Assembly: GCA_965153455.1 (NCBI GenBank)
Contig: OZ234504.1
Location: 7,812,001-7,876,000 of the forward strand
Direction of reading: 5' to 3'
Origin: Sphagnum compactum
Lineage: Eukaryota; Bryophyta; Sphagnopsida; Sphagnales
DNA: 64,000 bases
This document shows positions 36,352-48,895 of this stretch, in pieces. The number at the start of each line of letters is the position of its first letter. Position 1 is the first letter of the stretch. The notes beneath the pieces were generated by a model. That model worked only from the letters and a program-made list of their open reading frames with translations. It did no database searches and had not been told where the DNA came from. The translations under genes were made by a program, and so were the position numbers.

Positions 36352-39300
36352 TGAAACTTGTGCAGTAAATGCTGAGTTTCAACATTTCATACCCAGATTT
36401 AATAAAATTTCCTTACTTTGCGAATAACACCGAAAGAGGGGTTTGGTGGTCAAAGGAGGCCCCAAGACAGGGTGAATTTACTGATTTCTCTATTGTGTCC
36501 CAAAACTTCTCTAAGTTTTGACCACCCATCCAGGGTTCTCACATTTTTGAATGACCCATTTTCCAAAAGACCAAGAATTATAACTTGGTTGGCTATGGTA
36601 CATAACCTATATTATCATGGTCTGGTGATGAATTGAACCTACAATCAGTTTGGCTATTTGCCTCTTGTTGTTGCTACTCAACACAAAAAGCTGAAAATCC
36701 TCACTGGGGTTAAATGCTTTACACTATACAAAGCAGCTTGAGGTTGAGGGGCCAAATAGCAAAAGAAAGAAAAGAGAGGCCAGAGAACCAACAGGGGCTT
36801 GGTGTATCTATGGAACAATTTTGGAAAAATAATTTCAATGTCCCTAATACCCTATTGTCAAATTATGTTAGTTTGATGGATTACCCATCATTCACACTCT
36901 CTATCTTTTTCCCTTCTTTTGTATGGTCATATTTCTAAGATGGGATTATGGGAGGTATTTTGCTAACAAAGAAGAACAACAACAACAACATTGTGTTGCA
37001 ACTCACAAGCACATCTCCATCCTTATATCTAAAGTGCTTTAATTTCATTCTTAAAAATTAATAGTGTAACCTTTCAATGACCTCCATAAATCGTCCACAT
37101 GTGAAAGTAAACCTTACAACTTCCATAAGTAGGCTTGTCAAAGGAGGCCTCGCAACTTCTAATCATCATCTCCACATATGTATATGTTTTAGGATGCCCA
37201 ATTAGTTAGAGTTAATGGGATTTTTGGTTTTTACAAGAATTGTTGCGTTTGGGTTTAGAGTCTTTTCTAAAATGGAAAACCCTCCAGATTTGGGCAAGGG
37301 AATATTGTCAAAACTTAAAACTCGCTAGTTCTAAGGTTGGGTCAAATTTTCTTGACTAACAATTCCATGCCCAAGGTCCAACCTTCATATAAAGCTCTTG
37401 TTCTAGGTTTAGGTTGAACTGGTTCCTACTTATTCTTGAGGATGGTTCAATCAGATTATCTTCTAAGTGTTTTTTCAAATTTTGTTGTTCTCAAAATGTT
37501 CTCATCAAGTTCCCAAAACATCCTCATCAAGTTCCCTTAACTTCCCAATGGGTTTTCAAAGTTCCAAAAATGTTCTCAATAACAACAATAGGAAATAACA
37601 TAGAAAATAATTACCCAACATTGGTCTCCACCCATGCAAGCCCTCTTGGGGCTTTTATCCAAAGTAGGGAACACCAACATATTTGTGTAAATTCTATTTT
37701 ATTGCTACAATTGGAGATACCCTTATATATTGAAGCTTGGGGCTAGGACCTAAGACCCTAAAACCCTAGAACCTAAAAACCCAAAAACTTTTATTGAAAC
37801 CTAGGACCTTATCCTGTACATAACTTTATGACCAAGACCTTATAAAACAAACCCTTGAAAACCCATTGGATTCAATTTTTGAATGGGTCTGGGTCCATGT
37901 AGACTTGTCAGGTCCAGTTCTAAGTTATGTCGAAGGCTCATGGGTCTAGTTCTTACACTTGGATCCAAATACAAACATGCACCCGAATGAAAACCCAAAA
38001 CTAGGCAACATTGGATTCGATCTTCTAACTTTTTATGAGTTGTTGGCCACAAGGGTGCTTTGATGCAAAATTCATATCCTTCATTCCACTTCCACACGAA
38101 GCCCGAACGAAGGGTTTACTTGTTTTGAATTGAACAAAAGTAAAATAAAAAAACCTCTTTGAAGCTCACTCTAGCCTTGATTTATGGAAGAATTTTTCAT
38201 GCACACTATGAACACCCATTATTGACGCCCATTGACCCAATAAAATATTGATGGAATTCCCCAAGAAAGCTTACTTCCACATTTTGATACGGTTCTCTCT
38301 TTGGATTCCCGATTGTGTGAAAAAAAGTAACCCAAGTCAATCATGTTCCAAAATTTTGACCAAATTTGACTTGGGCCACTACCCCTTCCTAAGAGTGCGA
38401 GTATCTATTAGAGAACATTGTTATTTGGGGTCAACTTGACAACCCCGTGGAGTTGTGTTCTTGGTGGAGACTCAATATTCTTCAAGCTCCTCACATTGTG
38501 TATCACACATTTTGATCAAAGTAGCTATGGTGGTGACCAAATGAAGAAGTTACCTTCTCAAAGTAAAAAGGTGGCTATAGTGAAAACATTGTTGTCCACT
38601 TATTTGATCTCACCTTTTGTTATTATGTGTCATTGGCAAGACTTGATTTTGTCGCACACACAAAAGGAGAAGGGGTCATCAGCTACTTCCTTGTGACTTT
38701 TTTGCTCCATGCAAATTGTCTAGTACAAATCTGAGTGTGGGACCCTAGCTTATGAATTGGTATCCCGCACTAAGTATAATTGTGACAATTATGAAATTGA
38801 AAGGGCGAATAAGACAAACAACACAAGTACCCATGACCTAGTTTTTGATATTGGTTGGTCTTTGGATCTATGAAACATGTTACTTTTGAAAGAAATCATA
38901 TCAAACACAAAAAATCGGTTTCACAAAGAAGATGGGCTTCACTCCGAGTTGGGTTTTGGGATCAAACACAAGAGTGGGTTTCGAAGGAAGGTGGGTTTCA
39001 CTTGAAGGTGTGTTTGGGGATCAAATACAAGAGCTCCCACATGTGCAAGCACATTATTGTATTTTGCACATTTCCATATATTGGCTTACATATTACAATC
39101 CCTCTAACGGATGGGTTGAAAATTGGTTATTATTTAACACCTTGCTCATAATATCTAGATAGTTTTGGACATGTGCACTCAATCTTATGACTTTTTTTTT
39201 TGTTGAGAACTTTCTTAACCAATAGTAGAATACTTAACAATTTTCCATTAGGATTATTGCACTACTAGCTTTTTAAGTAATTACATGAGTTCCCCAATGT

Positions 39301-40140
39301 AAGGCCCACATATAAGGTACTCCTCACACCTTAGTATGGAAATTTAATTCACCTGGTTATCCCCTTCTGTGATATGTATTTATTCTTGTATATTATGCAC
39401 TAATTTACCATGACAAAGGTTATAAAAATTGGCTATTTTCTGGATTTACATTATAACAAATGTGTTGTTTCTTTCTCCCAAAGGATTAATGATATACATA
39501 TTAATGATAATGATGTACATGCCTACCAAAAAATGACCCATATAGTGTGATAGTGCATACACAAGATACACAACAAAAAAGTTGATTTTGTGATCCCATA
39601 GGTGCAACAATCACATGATTTTTGTAGCAACCCTTGAACCACTCACCATGGGCACTTTTCCACAACAAACAAGTAACCGAATGTTGTGCTTTTTGTATAG
39701 TTGCCACCATAATATGTTATAGCCTACATGTTATGCAAGTGCCTATATTTATGGATGGCTTGCAAGGCATTACGACCTCTTTTCATATTCAAAATGCCTC
39801 TTTTCATATTCTTCCATTTTGAACCGTTGCCTTTAGAAGGCAAAGGAAGAGTAATGGGCACACTAATTGGTGTAGTGGGTCCGGAAGAATTAGTGAATAA
39901 AGTGATACATTTGTATTGGATGGAATTTTGACAAGATCTTTATTTTGTTCTCCTTTAGAGTGGAGACAATGGACAAGTCGACTTGTCCTTGCTCCGCTTC
40001 GGTCCAACTTTTGGCTCTCTCTCTCTCTCTCTCTCTTCATGGAATATGTTCTTATCAAATCACAAGCTATCTGAAAGAATTGAGAATTGGTGAACAAATA
40101 GGGGAGAATTTATCACACAATGGGTGCAAGACCATCTTGA
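36352..40140. other. Intergenic DNA; no gene recognised
   Basis: No supported gene. A small direct duplication of about 60 bp lies near 38934-39035 (GGG(C/T)TTCACT, then GG(A)TCAAA(C/T)ACAAGAG). Short (CAA)n occurs at 36975 and (CT)n at 40015-40035. Confidence 0.45.
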
Positions 40141-40186
40141 TTCTCCATGCTTTGCACAAGCAAAAGCATGTGCAAAGCATGGAGAA
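40141..40186. repeat. Perfect 18-bp hairpin
   Basis: Arms 40141-40158 (TTCTCCATGCTTTGCACA) and 40169-40186 are exact reverse complements, with a 10-base loop (AGCAAAAGCA). No T-run follows directly, and no gene ends here. Confidence 0.95.
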
Positions 40187-42054
40187 GCATTGCATACTAG
40201 GCAACGAGTCAATTAAAAAGGTCCCTGCCCACCTCCATTGTACCAAAAGAAAATCTTTCCTTTCACAGAGCAGATCTGAAATTTGAGAAGGAAAACTGAA
40301 CATGAGCAACACCTATAGTCTCCCTGCCCACAACCCAAAAAAAACTCATAAAAAAAAATTAAATTTTTTTTTTTAAAAATCATTAACCCCCACTCAAAAT
40401 ATTCACACTAAGAAATTTTAATATTCTTAAAATGAGGGGTGTAAGGGAAGGGGCTAAATGCCTCCACAAAATAAAATATCATAAACCTCTTCTATTTGCC
40501 CTTTTCAATGCAATGCCTTTTTCATCTAGAATTAGCTTCCAATTTTTTTTAATATCATTTCAAAATATGAAGAAATAGACAATTTTAATTTAAACCCCCC
40601 TTTTGAATTTCAGGGGAATTAAATTTTTGCCCCATTGTTTTCCAAGAAGTTCTTCTTGCCAAAAAACCATATCTCTCATATTCCCAACAATCATCTCTAT
40701 TTATCTCCTGGCTCTCATTTTTTTTTTCGATTTATTATTTTTATTTCTGGGTGCTTTGATAACAGAACTAGATGTGGTCGGCGGTTTTTCTTTTTGGCTT
40801 ATTTTCACACCGGGGCAACTAAACAAAATCCAGTCTGAAATGTACAAAGGGTTTTTCTGCAAAAATTTGTGTAAAAATCACCATATTTTGAGAGGAAAAA
40901 AAAAGTCAGGAATCACCGTATATTTTGACAATGAGTTCCTAGAGGTTGCCAAAAACAAATCAGGATCCTAAAAAAAAATTTACTTTTCTGGCTAAACTCT
41001 ACACAAATTTGGCTCATTCCTCTTGTGGATGATCACGAAGTCCACCTCCTTGGCAAAATTGAAAAAAGTATAAAAATAATTTATTTATTTATTTATTCAG
41101 TTGTTTATTTTATTTTTTAAATCATATGGTGATAGTGCTACAATAGTTGCAACTACAAACGTTACTACTATTACAAGAGGCAACATAGGAGTTAAGAGAA
41201 AAACAAACAAAATATTCAAAAATTAAATATTCAAATTTCCTATCACCCAACTCCCACATCCATCTAAAATTCTCAAAAAAAAATAAAATTAATTAATTAA
41301 AAGAAAAAAAAAGTCAGCATTTAGAGGTTAACCTTCATTCCATTCACTTCAAGGTTAGGCTATGGCAAAAAGTTTGAGATTGAAAGCTACATGCAGTTGC
41401 AGCAGCTCTGCTCTTCCCCATGTGTGTTTCTTATTCATAAAGAGCTTAATAATACACTGGGCTTTACTCAAAACACAATCTCTTTCATTAAAAGCAGAGT
41501 ATCATGACAACACAAGCTTTGGACTAAGGCCCCTGAAGGCTGGCTGGTGGTACCTTTAGGAGTGGTGAGATCTTTCAGCCAAGGTTTCTAGGTGTTTGAA
41601 CCCAAGGCTTGTTTACCAATTTGGGCTTTGATGGTGGGGGCTTTCACAAGACCCGGCTTTCACAAGACCCAGCTTGCAGCTCTTGTCTCAAGGGGGACCC
41701 CCAAAAGAATAAAGCAAAGGTCAAAAAAAAGCCCAAACAAGAGATGGGGGAAATGTGGAGATGAAAAGCTTAGATATTTGGATCCCCATTGGACCAATAG
41801 GTAGTTGAAATGGGTCCTTCAGATTTATTATGGATGAGCAACAAAAGAGAAGGGAAAGAAGAAATGAATGACTTTCAACAAGACTTTATGAAGAGTTTGA
41901 TGTTCTAGGTCAAGAAATGGTTACATAATATGGTTTGGAAATTAGCACCATTTGACCTAATTTTCATCCTTGTTTTTTTTGGAATTTGAAATGCATTTTG
42001 GAAGTATGATTGTTTTTCAAAACATTTTCAAAACAAATTGTATGTGCACACCAA
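40187..42054. other. Intergenic DNA with a further dispersed-repeat copy
   Basis: At about 40880-41065 the text GAGTTCCTAGAGGTTGCCAAAA, ACAAATTTGGCTCATTCC, TTGTGGATGATCACGAAGTCC and TTGGCAAAATTG matches the dispersed repeat described at 11 and 13.8 kb (diverged copy). Otherwise A/T homopolymers and no gene. CTTTCACAAGACCC(A/G)G is doubled at 41640-41675. Confidence 0.5.
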
Positions 42055-42104
42055 GTCTCTCTCTCTCTCTCTCACTCTCTCTCTCTCACACACACACACA
42101 CCCC
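42055..42104. repeat. (CT)n-(CA)n compound microsatellite
   Basis: A CT run with a single CA interruption passes directly into a CA run ending in CCCCTCC. A G-rich tract follows at 42327-42352 (runs of G of five or more), which could form a quadruplex. Confidence 0.95.
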
Positions 42105-42858
42105 TCCTCCCACAAACATGCTCCCAAAAAAAATCAATGCACCTAGTGAAACAATGGCAACAACACCAATAAATAAATAAGGAAATCAAAATATAGTTAA
42201 AATATAACCTTTTTGGAGGGCAAGCAACCAAGTTGAAGCATGAATAACGGAAATATTCAAATGTATTTAACACGTCGCAATGTGTTCAATCCACACATGG
42301 GTATTATACCATTTTTCCTTTTGTTTGGGGGTGGGGGGGGAGGGGGAGGGGGCAATGTTGATCATGTTTTGATTGTAGAGAGCTCTACAACAAAGTGTAT
42401 TGACTTCAGATTCTTCACAAGTGCTTCATTTTGGGTTTGGGGTCACAAAGACACGCCAAAACTACTTATGGAAATCAACCAAAGTCCCAATTGTGATTGA
42501 CAAAATAAATCCATATAAACGAGCCACCACCTCGAACAAGTCAATAGAAAATAAGATTACGAGGGGCATAAGAGACTCAACTCGTTGCATGTCAATACAA
42601 TGATGCGAATCATTCCCCACCTTATTTAGGTCAACACAAATTCCCTTGGGTTCATGGGATGGCATCAAAGTCCATGCATGCATGAGTGTTTGTGGGATCC
42701 GGAGCTAAAGACAAGAAAGGAGCTACATGATCACCGATGTTTTGGCCTCCATTCGGGAGGGGAAACATTCATGATTGATTCGACGACCCCCTTCAAAAGG
42801 GTCCATCTTGGTTGCTTTGCACCATTGGTAAGCTCGAAATGGCATGGCCAAAGTGAGT

Positions 42859-43155
42859 GTGCACCACATGCACCATAAAAAAACATTTAAATGGGAAAAA
42901 AATCAAGGGAACTTTGGCCCAAATGATGGTGCACCACAAGTACCATAAAAAGAATTTAATTAAATTGGAAAAATATCAAGGGAACTTTGGCCCAAGTCAT
43001 GGTGCACCACAAAGACCATAAAATTAATAAAATTAAATCGGAAAAAAATCAAGGGAACTTTGTCCCAAGTGATGATGGTGCACCACAAAGCACCATAAAA
43101 TTAATAAAATTAAATCGGAAAAAAAATCAAGGAAACTTTGGCCCAAGTGATGATG
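42859..43155. repeat. 70-76-bp minisatellite, four copies
   Basis: GTGCACCACA starts at 42859, 42929, 43002 and 43078, so spacing grows 70, 73, 76. Each unit contains ACCATAAAA, a variable A/T stretch, and ATCAAGG(G/A)AACTTTG(G/T)CCCAA. Growth comes from AAT and GAT insertions. Confidence 0.95.
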
Positions 43156-43398
43156 CTACACCAGAAGAGCAGGCACATGGAAAACAATTAAAACAAATTG
43201 AGCAAAGCACCAAGGGATTCCGAATGTACGAAACGGAGTAAGTATCAACCATGACGAGTCCGGCCCACCCCTAAATCCTACACCAGAAGAACGGCACATG
43301 GAAAACAAAAAAAAAATCACGCAAAGAACCCGGAGAAGAATGTACAAAACGGAATAAGCAAGCGGTATCAACCATGATGGGTCAAACCCACCCCCCTG
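43156..43398. repeat. Tandem duplication, period about 122 bp
   Basis: Copies at 43156-43277 and 43278-43398 share CTACACCAGAAGA, GGCACATGGAAAACAA, GCAAAG(C/A)ACC, GAATGTAC(G/A)AAACGGA and GTATCAACCATGA. They begin exactly where the preceding minisatellite stops. Confidence 0.9.
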
Positions 43399-43455
43399 AA
43401 CTCCCAATAAATAGTGCAAAGAAGTCGGTCCGCACTCCAGACCAGGTCTTTCTCT

Positions 43456-43634
43456 CAATAATTTTCATCTTTTTCATAAGGGTTCCAAAATAATAATAGT
43501 CGTCGAGAAAATTTCATGTTCCGGGAATTGGGTCACACCCCACCCCTCCCCCAATAATTTCAATCTTTTTCACACCCGTCTCTAAAATAATACAAGAGAA
43601 AAAAAAAAATCATGTTCCGGAAATTGGGTCACAT
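43456..43634. repeat. Tandem duplication, period about 96 bp
   Basis: CAATAATTT(T)CATCTTTTTCA starts at 43456 and 43552, and each copy ends with ATCATGTTCCGG(G/A)AATTGGGTCACA or its close relative. It directly follows the two arrays before it. Confidence 0.88.
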
Positions 43635-43969
43635 GTTATGATTATGACCACATCAAGGGTGCGCGATCAAATTGCCCAAATCATTTGGAAACCCGGCCGA
43701 TTGCTTATACATTTTTAATTTTTCTTCAGCCGAGAGGGTGTGCACGTTGCAATCGGCAATGAGGAAAATGCCCTAGAGGATGAACGATAAGCCGTTCGCT
43801 TGCCTGCCGAGTAGCATTAACAATATTCACCTATCAAAATGTGTGCACAAATTGGGCCACAATGAACCAGCACCGGCCGGCACCACCATCCACTTGACGC
43901 CCGGTTATTACTCAGTCATGGATGAACCTCAACTGAGTTAATATTTGGTTTCACCGTGGTAATCAATTC

Positions 43970-44115
43970 TGTAGGAAATAGGTTCCATATATAGGCAGAT
44001 AGGTAGGAAAATAGGTAGGTGACTACTAGGCAAGTAGATGGTTTATACATAGGTAAGGGCTAATTTTTACTACCTACCTACTAACACCCTGTTTGTGGGC
44101 TGTTAGTAGGTAGGT
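43970..44115. repeat. TAGG island E (short)
   Basis: AGATAGGTAGG, AATAGGTAGGTGACTACTAGG and CTACCTACCTACTAAC, then GTTAGTAGGTAGGTAGG: the same vocabulary as the larger islands, with inverted orientation of the two ends. Confidence 0.75.
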
Positions 44116-44310
44116 AGGAAAAAAAGAAAAAAGCAACTGAGCTAACCACCCTGGTTAGCTAGGGAACTGGAACCCAACAGATAACTGTTGCCTGATCACT
44201 TACCATTCATCCACCATTCATCCTGGTGGGTGATGGTTCACTGAAAGAGGGGATGATCATTGTCGACCATAGCATAAGTTGGTTTTGAGCAGATGGACTT
44301 TTGGTGCCAT

Positions 44311-44736
44311 CAGCTCATGACACATGTGTGAGATAAACTTTGTGGTTTCATTTACTACAAATGTATAATAATGTGATGCTTATCATGGCATAGATTATAT
44401 ATTAAAATAATAAACTGACATAAGGAAATAGCACATATATATGTGTATATATCATATGGGTGTCATTATCTCATGTCAAATTGATGTTCTAACATAACAT
44501 ATGCCACAATAAACACCACATATTGCACATTGTAATAAATGAAACCACAAAGTTTATCTCACACATGTTTCATGAGCTGCATGATATATATATGTGTGTG
44601 TGCCATCACATAATGTCAAATTATTATTATTATTTTAATATAATTTTATGCCACAATAAACATCACACGTTATATACATTGTAATAAATGAAATCACAAA
44701 GTCTATCTCGTGCTGTACACATGTGTCATGAGTTGC
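44311..44736. mobile_element. Long foldback element with duplicated right arm
   Basis: About 110 bases from 44311 (CAGCTCATGACACATGTGTG) are the inverse complement of the stretch ending at 44579 (CACACATGTTTCATGAGCTG), with a spacer of about 45 bases rich in ATATATGTG. Matching phrases inside both arms include AAACTTTGTGGTTTCATTTA and its complement. A second copy of the right arm, more diverged, ends at 44736 (ACACATGTGTCATGAGTTGC). There is no coding region, so it is a MITE or foldback transposon; no target duplication could be fixed. Confidence 0.82.
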
Positions 44737-46195
44737 AAATTTTTGTGTGAGAAAAATAACGTTCTCTTGTAATGAATTTTTACAACCTCTTTATGGTCCT
44801 TTATAACATGCAATGAGCTCCTAGGGCACCATATGCCTCCTAGTTAACCCCATTGGCTTGGCCTACTGGCCTTGCACTTAGTGAATTCTCTCCTAATCTA
44901 ATGAAATCACTTGGCTTACAAGGACACCTTTTGTCGTAGTGAAGGTTTTGGTCACAAGTGTTCATATTTGTAATTTATTTTTGCCATTTGTAAAGAAGGA
45001 TGGCATGTTGAGTGAGTCAGAAAAAAGCTGTTAAGTTTCATTATTTTGAGTACCCATCTTCATAGGTACACCCAAGAAAAAGAAGGGATCCAGATTGCCA
45101 TGTTTACATAGGTATGTATGTACTTCATTTCATTCAATCACCCATGCTTTTGGGGATATGTAACAAGTGGCTCATCAGAGGGAATGGCTCTGTCCCTTTG
45201 TGGCTAGTTCCGAAGTTCAAACCAGCAAAAGTGAAAAGAATGGCAAGAGTGAACCCAGAACCCCAAAGAAGACCAAAACTCTCTCTTGGTTTTCTTTGGT
45301 CTCTGACACAAAGCACCATGTACACACTCTCAAGTGTACAGGGTGCTTTGAGTCAGTCCAATTGGGCAAGCATTAAACAGGTGCAACAAGCTTTTATGCA
45401 CAGACCAGATGAGTACCTATTTGCCATGTGGAAATCTTCCATGTTACTTTACTCGGTTACTGGCCATAACTGCATGAAACATGAAACCTCTGCAAAGCTT
45501 CTTGAGCTTCCCACAACTTGAGCTTGTTTTAAGAAGCAGACATTTTGCCTCCTAACTGGGCAAAAGTTCAAATTACCCATTCTTGTGGCAAGCACTAATC
45601 AGGTACAAGTTAAAATTGGCATTCGTCTCCGAGATTGGATATTGTTAATGCAACATCCAATTTGGTTTTAACCATTACATAAAATATGAAATTAACATTA
45701 GAAACTTTGTTAACCAAAATATAACATCCATTTTTTTACTTAATCAGAAGGAAATATTAATATCCCATGTAAAGAAATATTGGGTGATTTTAATAACCCT
45801 TTTTTGGGAACAGCCTTTAAATATTAAAAAAAATACTTGTAAAAACTCCCATTGAATCACCATTTTCAGTCACATGTGATAGATATTAGAAGGAAAAAAA
45901 TGCAAAGTGGCCATCAAACTATACTTTGGTTCTTATTTGTTAATTTCTTTAATTCTCAATTGAACTAATCCAGCTTGTTGATACATCTGCATTTTCCTAC
46001 AACAAATCTTTGCAGTAGTAGTCCCCCATTCTATATAGTAAAGGATGTTGTGGTCGTGAAGCTTGGGGATGAAATGAAGCTTTCCATCCATCCGTCCGTC
46101 ATCCATCCAAACAGAACAAAAATATTTTGCAAAAAGGGATAAAACTAGAAAAATAATAAAAACAGAAAAACACTTTAACAATTAGAAACTTTTTG
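44737..46195. other. Intergenic DNA; no firm gene
   Basis: A plus-strand frame at 45114-45521 and an overlapping one with SSEVQTSKSEKNGKSEPRTP look protein-like, but I find no family and no splice partner. Otherwise AT-rich. Confidence 0.35.
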
Positions 46196-46199
46196 TAAA

Positions 46200-46790
46200 C
46201 ACTTAAACATGAAACAAAAAAGGGAAATACAGTAAAATAATCTTAAAAGAAAATTAAAAAATAGATGACAAAAAATAAGAAACAAGACAGAGAGCAAAAG
46301 AAGGAGAAAAAAAACCATACTTGAAAGAAAAAAATGAGGTTTGTCTTCTTTTTACAAACTTCAAACCTGCATCTCATCAAACAAAAAATTAAAGTTTTTT
46401 TAAATTATTTTTATTATAAAACATATTATTAGAAAAACTAGAATTTTTTTGGAAAAGAAAATAAAAATTAAATAAACGCATAAAAATAGAAAAAAATGAA
46501 GATAGACAAACTAAGAATAGAAAAAATTAGAACATGAAACAAACATAAACAAAAAAAAAGTAAAAACACAAAAACTATAAAAAAGGAATGGAAACAAACG
46601 AAACAAGGAAAGGGAAATACAGTAAAATCATTTTAAAAGAAAAAAAAGAAGAAACCAAATAAAGAGTAGAAAATAAGAAAAAAATAAAACTTATAATAAT
46701 GAAGAAAAACCCTACTTGAAAAAGAATGAGGTGTGTCTTCTTTCTCCAAACTTCAAACTTGCATCCAAATAAACAAAAATACAAAAGTGA
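46200..46790. repeat. A-rich direct repeat, about 190-bp copies, period about 390 bp
   Basis: AAAGGGAAATACAGTAAAAT appears near 46220 and 46610; each is followed after about 110 bases by CATACTTGAAAGA or CCTACTTGAAAAAG, GAATGAGGT(T/G)TGTCTTC and CAAACTTCAAAC(C/T)TGCATC. The copies are diverged and purine-rich on the plus strand. Confidence 0.85.
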
Positions 46791-47479
46791 AAAAGAAACA
46801 CTTTATTTTTAGTATACAAAATAATAATAAAAACAGAAAACACATAAAAAATTTTTAAAAAAACTAAAACATGAACCAAACATTGTTGAAATAACACACC
46901 TGTGCATTAGGCAGGGGGTTCAAACTAGTAACTAACAAGGGGGGTGTGTCACACTGTGGCCTTGCCATTTACATCAAAGAGTATCTGAAGGCAAAAGAAG
47001 AATTATGAAAATTCAAATATTTCAACATGCAAAAATACAGTCTTCAAAAAAAATCCTCTAAAAAAACCAAAATCCCTTCAAGATATCATAACTCTATAAC
47101 TAATCAAAGTCTCAACACAAGCCAAAATATCATCTTTCAAAAATGCTCATATAAAAATAGACCTATTATTATTTATTACCTAGGGGCCAAAATCCCTTAA
47201 GCTACTATACTTTATAATGAATCTAAACCCAATATCCTTGCCTTGGTAGTAAGCAAGGCCAACAAAACTTTGGGATCACATGATCAGATTTTTTTCGGTG
47301 ATGGGAAATTGTCCATCGTCATGATCCCTTGCCTTCCTCACTATCCATGTTCCAGGTTATCCAGGAAAAGAAAAAGCTCTTGACCAACACTAAGAGCATT
47401 GATGCTTGCGATTACTTCATCTGGACTTGTGGTGTCCAATTTCTTTTCAAAATATGAAGACCCAAATTTAGGACAATCA

Positions 47480-48480
47480 CCACTTTATTCACCACAAAGA
47501 CATCAAGCATGTTGCGTTATTATTCCATATATGTCAAGATGTTCTTCACACATCTGTTCAAAACGTGCGAGAGCTTCATTACCATCCCCTGTACATGGCA
47601 AATCCTCCAAGCATGGCTTTGATTCAAAGAGCCCAATGTAGCATGAGGCCACCTTGTTGATGAACACTCTCCTCCAAGCAACCTCCATCATGCTCCCACA
47701 ATTGGTCATACATTGTCAATGAGGCTACTGCTGACAAAGACATCAGACTCACAACCAAAATTTAATGAATCTGCTTTGTGCAAATGCTTGCCCCTCTTCA
47801 ATCCGCCACCACACAGGCACATGTATTCAGGACCTCCCACGAAAGGAACAGCTGGGACTTGGCTCCACACCTTCCAATTTGCTGCAACTGTTACAATAAT
47901 GGTTCCAATCCCCTCTGCACTCGGCCACATTGACATGTCCAATAGAATGGCTGTCCAAGATAGATACACATGTTCCGTGAGGACATCTTATTGAGCATCC
48001 TCCATGCTCCCACATTTGGCATACATGTCAACAAAGCTATTTGCCACAAAGACATCAGACTCACAACCCGCACTGAATGATCTGCTGATGAGCATCGTGG
48101 CCATCTTCCAGTTCTTCTGCTACACTTGCAAACACAGTCAGGATCCTGAACAAAAGAGAAAGAGCTTTCTGGCTGCTGCACACATACATGCCTGTTGAAT
48201 TTGTTGAAAATAATAGTTTCTGGATCCTTTCTGTCCTATGCAACAAACACAATTTCACATATTCCAATACCATCATGGCTGTCCAAGAGATCACATCCCG
48301 CCACTGCAAGGCCATCTTGTTGAACACTCCCAATTACATCATATGTCCATCCATCCTCCCACATGTAGCATACATGTGTTCAAGAAGCCACAAAAAGACC
48401 TTCAACTCACAACAACTCCTTTGAATGGATCTGTTTGTTGATGAGCATGTATGCTTGCCATCATCTTCAAGTTCTAGCAA
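47480..48480 (-). pseudogene. Pentatricopeptide-repeat (PPR, PLS-type) pseudogene fragment
   Basis: Reading leftwards from 48480 the minus strand holds hallmark PPR text in changing frames: SCCELKVFLWLLEHMYATCG, VFNKMALQWRDVISWTAMM (48330-48271), ILTVFASVAEELEDGHDAHQ (48144-48080) followed by QIIQCGL, then CESDVFVANSFVDMYAKCGS and MEDA (48064-47994), VALKRGKHLHK, a second CESDVFVSSSLID (about 47760-47720) and CGSMMEVAWRRVF with ASCYIG. Order and spacing match about three tandem 100-residue PLS units of an organelle RNA-binding PPR protein. Frameshifts, stops and the absence of any start or C-terminal E/DYW domain show that it is a dead fragment. Such genes normally act in organelle RNA editing or processing. 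Confidence 0.92.
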
Positions 48481-48895
48481 AACTACCACATATCATGCAT
48501 TGTGAGCAAGGGAACAAAAGTGAAGAACAAATGTGTCAAGAACTCATCCCTCCTGTCCATTTCAGGTACTTGCGGTGTTCAGAACCTTTTGCTTGACCGC
48601 TCTAGATTTGTATCCAATTTCTCTACTGTTCTCACATTCAGTTGAATACAAAGTCGTGTACTTTTTTGTGCTTGATTACTATGTTGCCTTTTGGAAATTG
48701 AGAAGAAGTTTCTTCTTTTGTTGAGTTTTTCTCCAGCCTTTTGTCTTCTTGTCTTGTTTTGAGTATTTGCAATAGAGCGGATACTGCCAGTCAGCATGCA
48801 CAATCAACAATTTTGCATTGCTGGATTGGACTACAAAATCTCAACTTGATCATGTCAGTGGCTTATCAAGTGGAGTTTGTATGTTGGTGGTGCAG

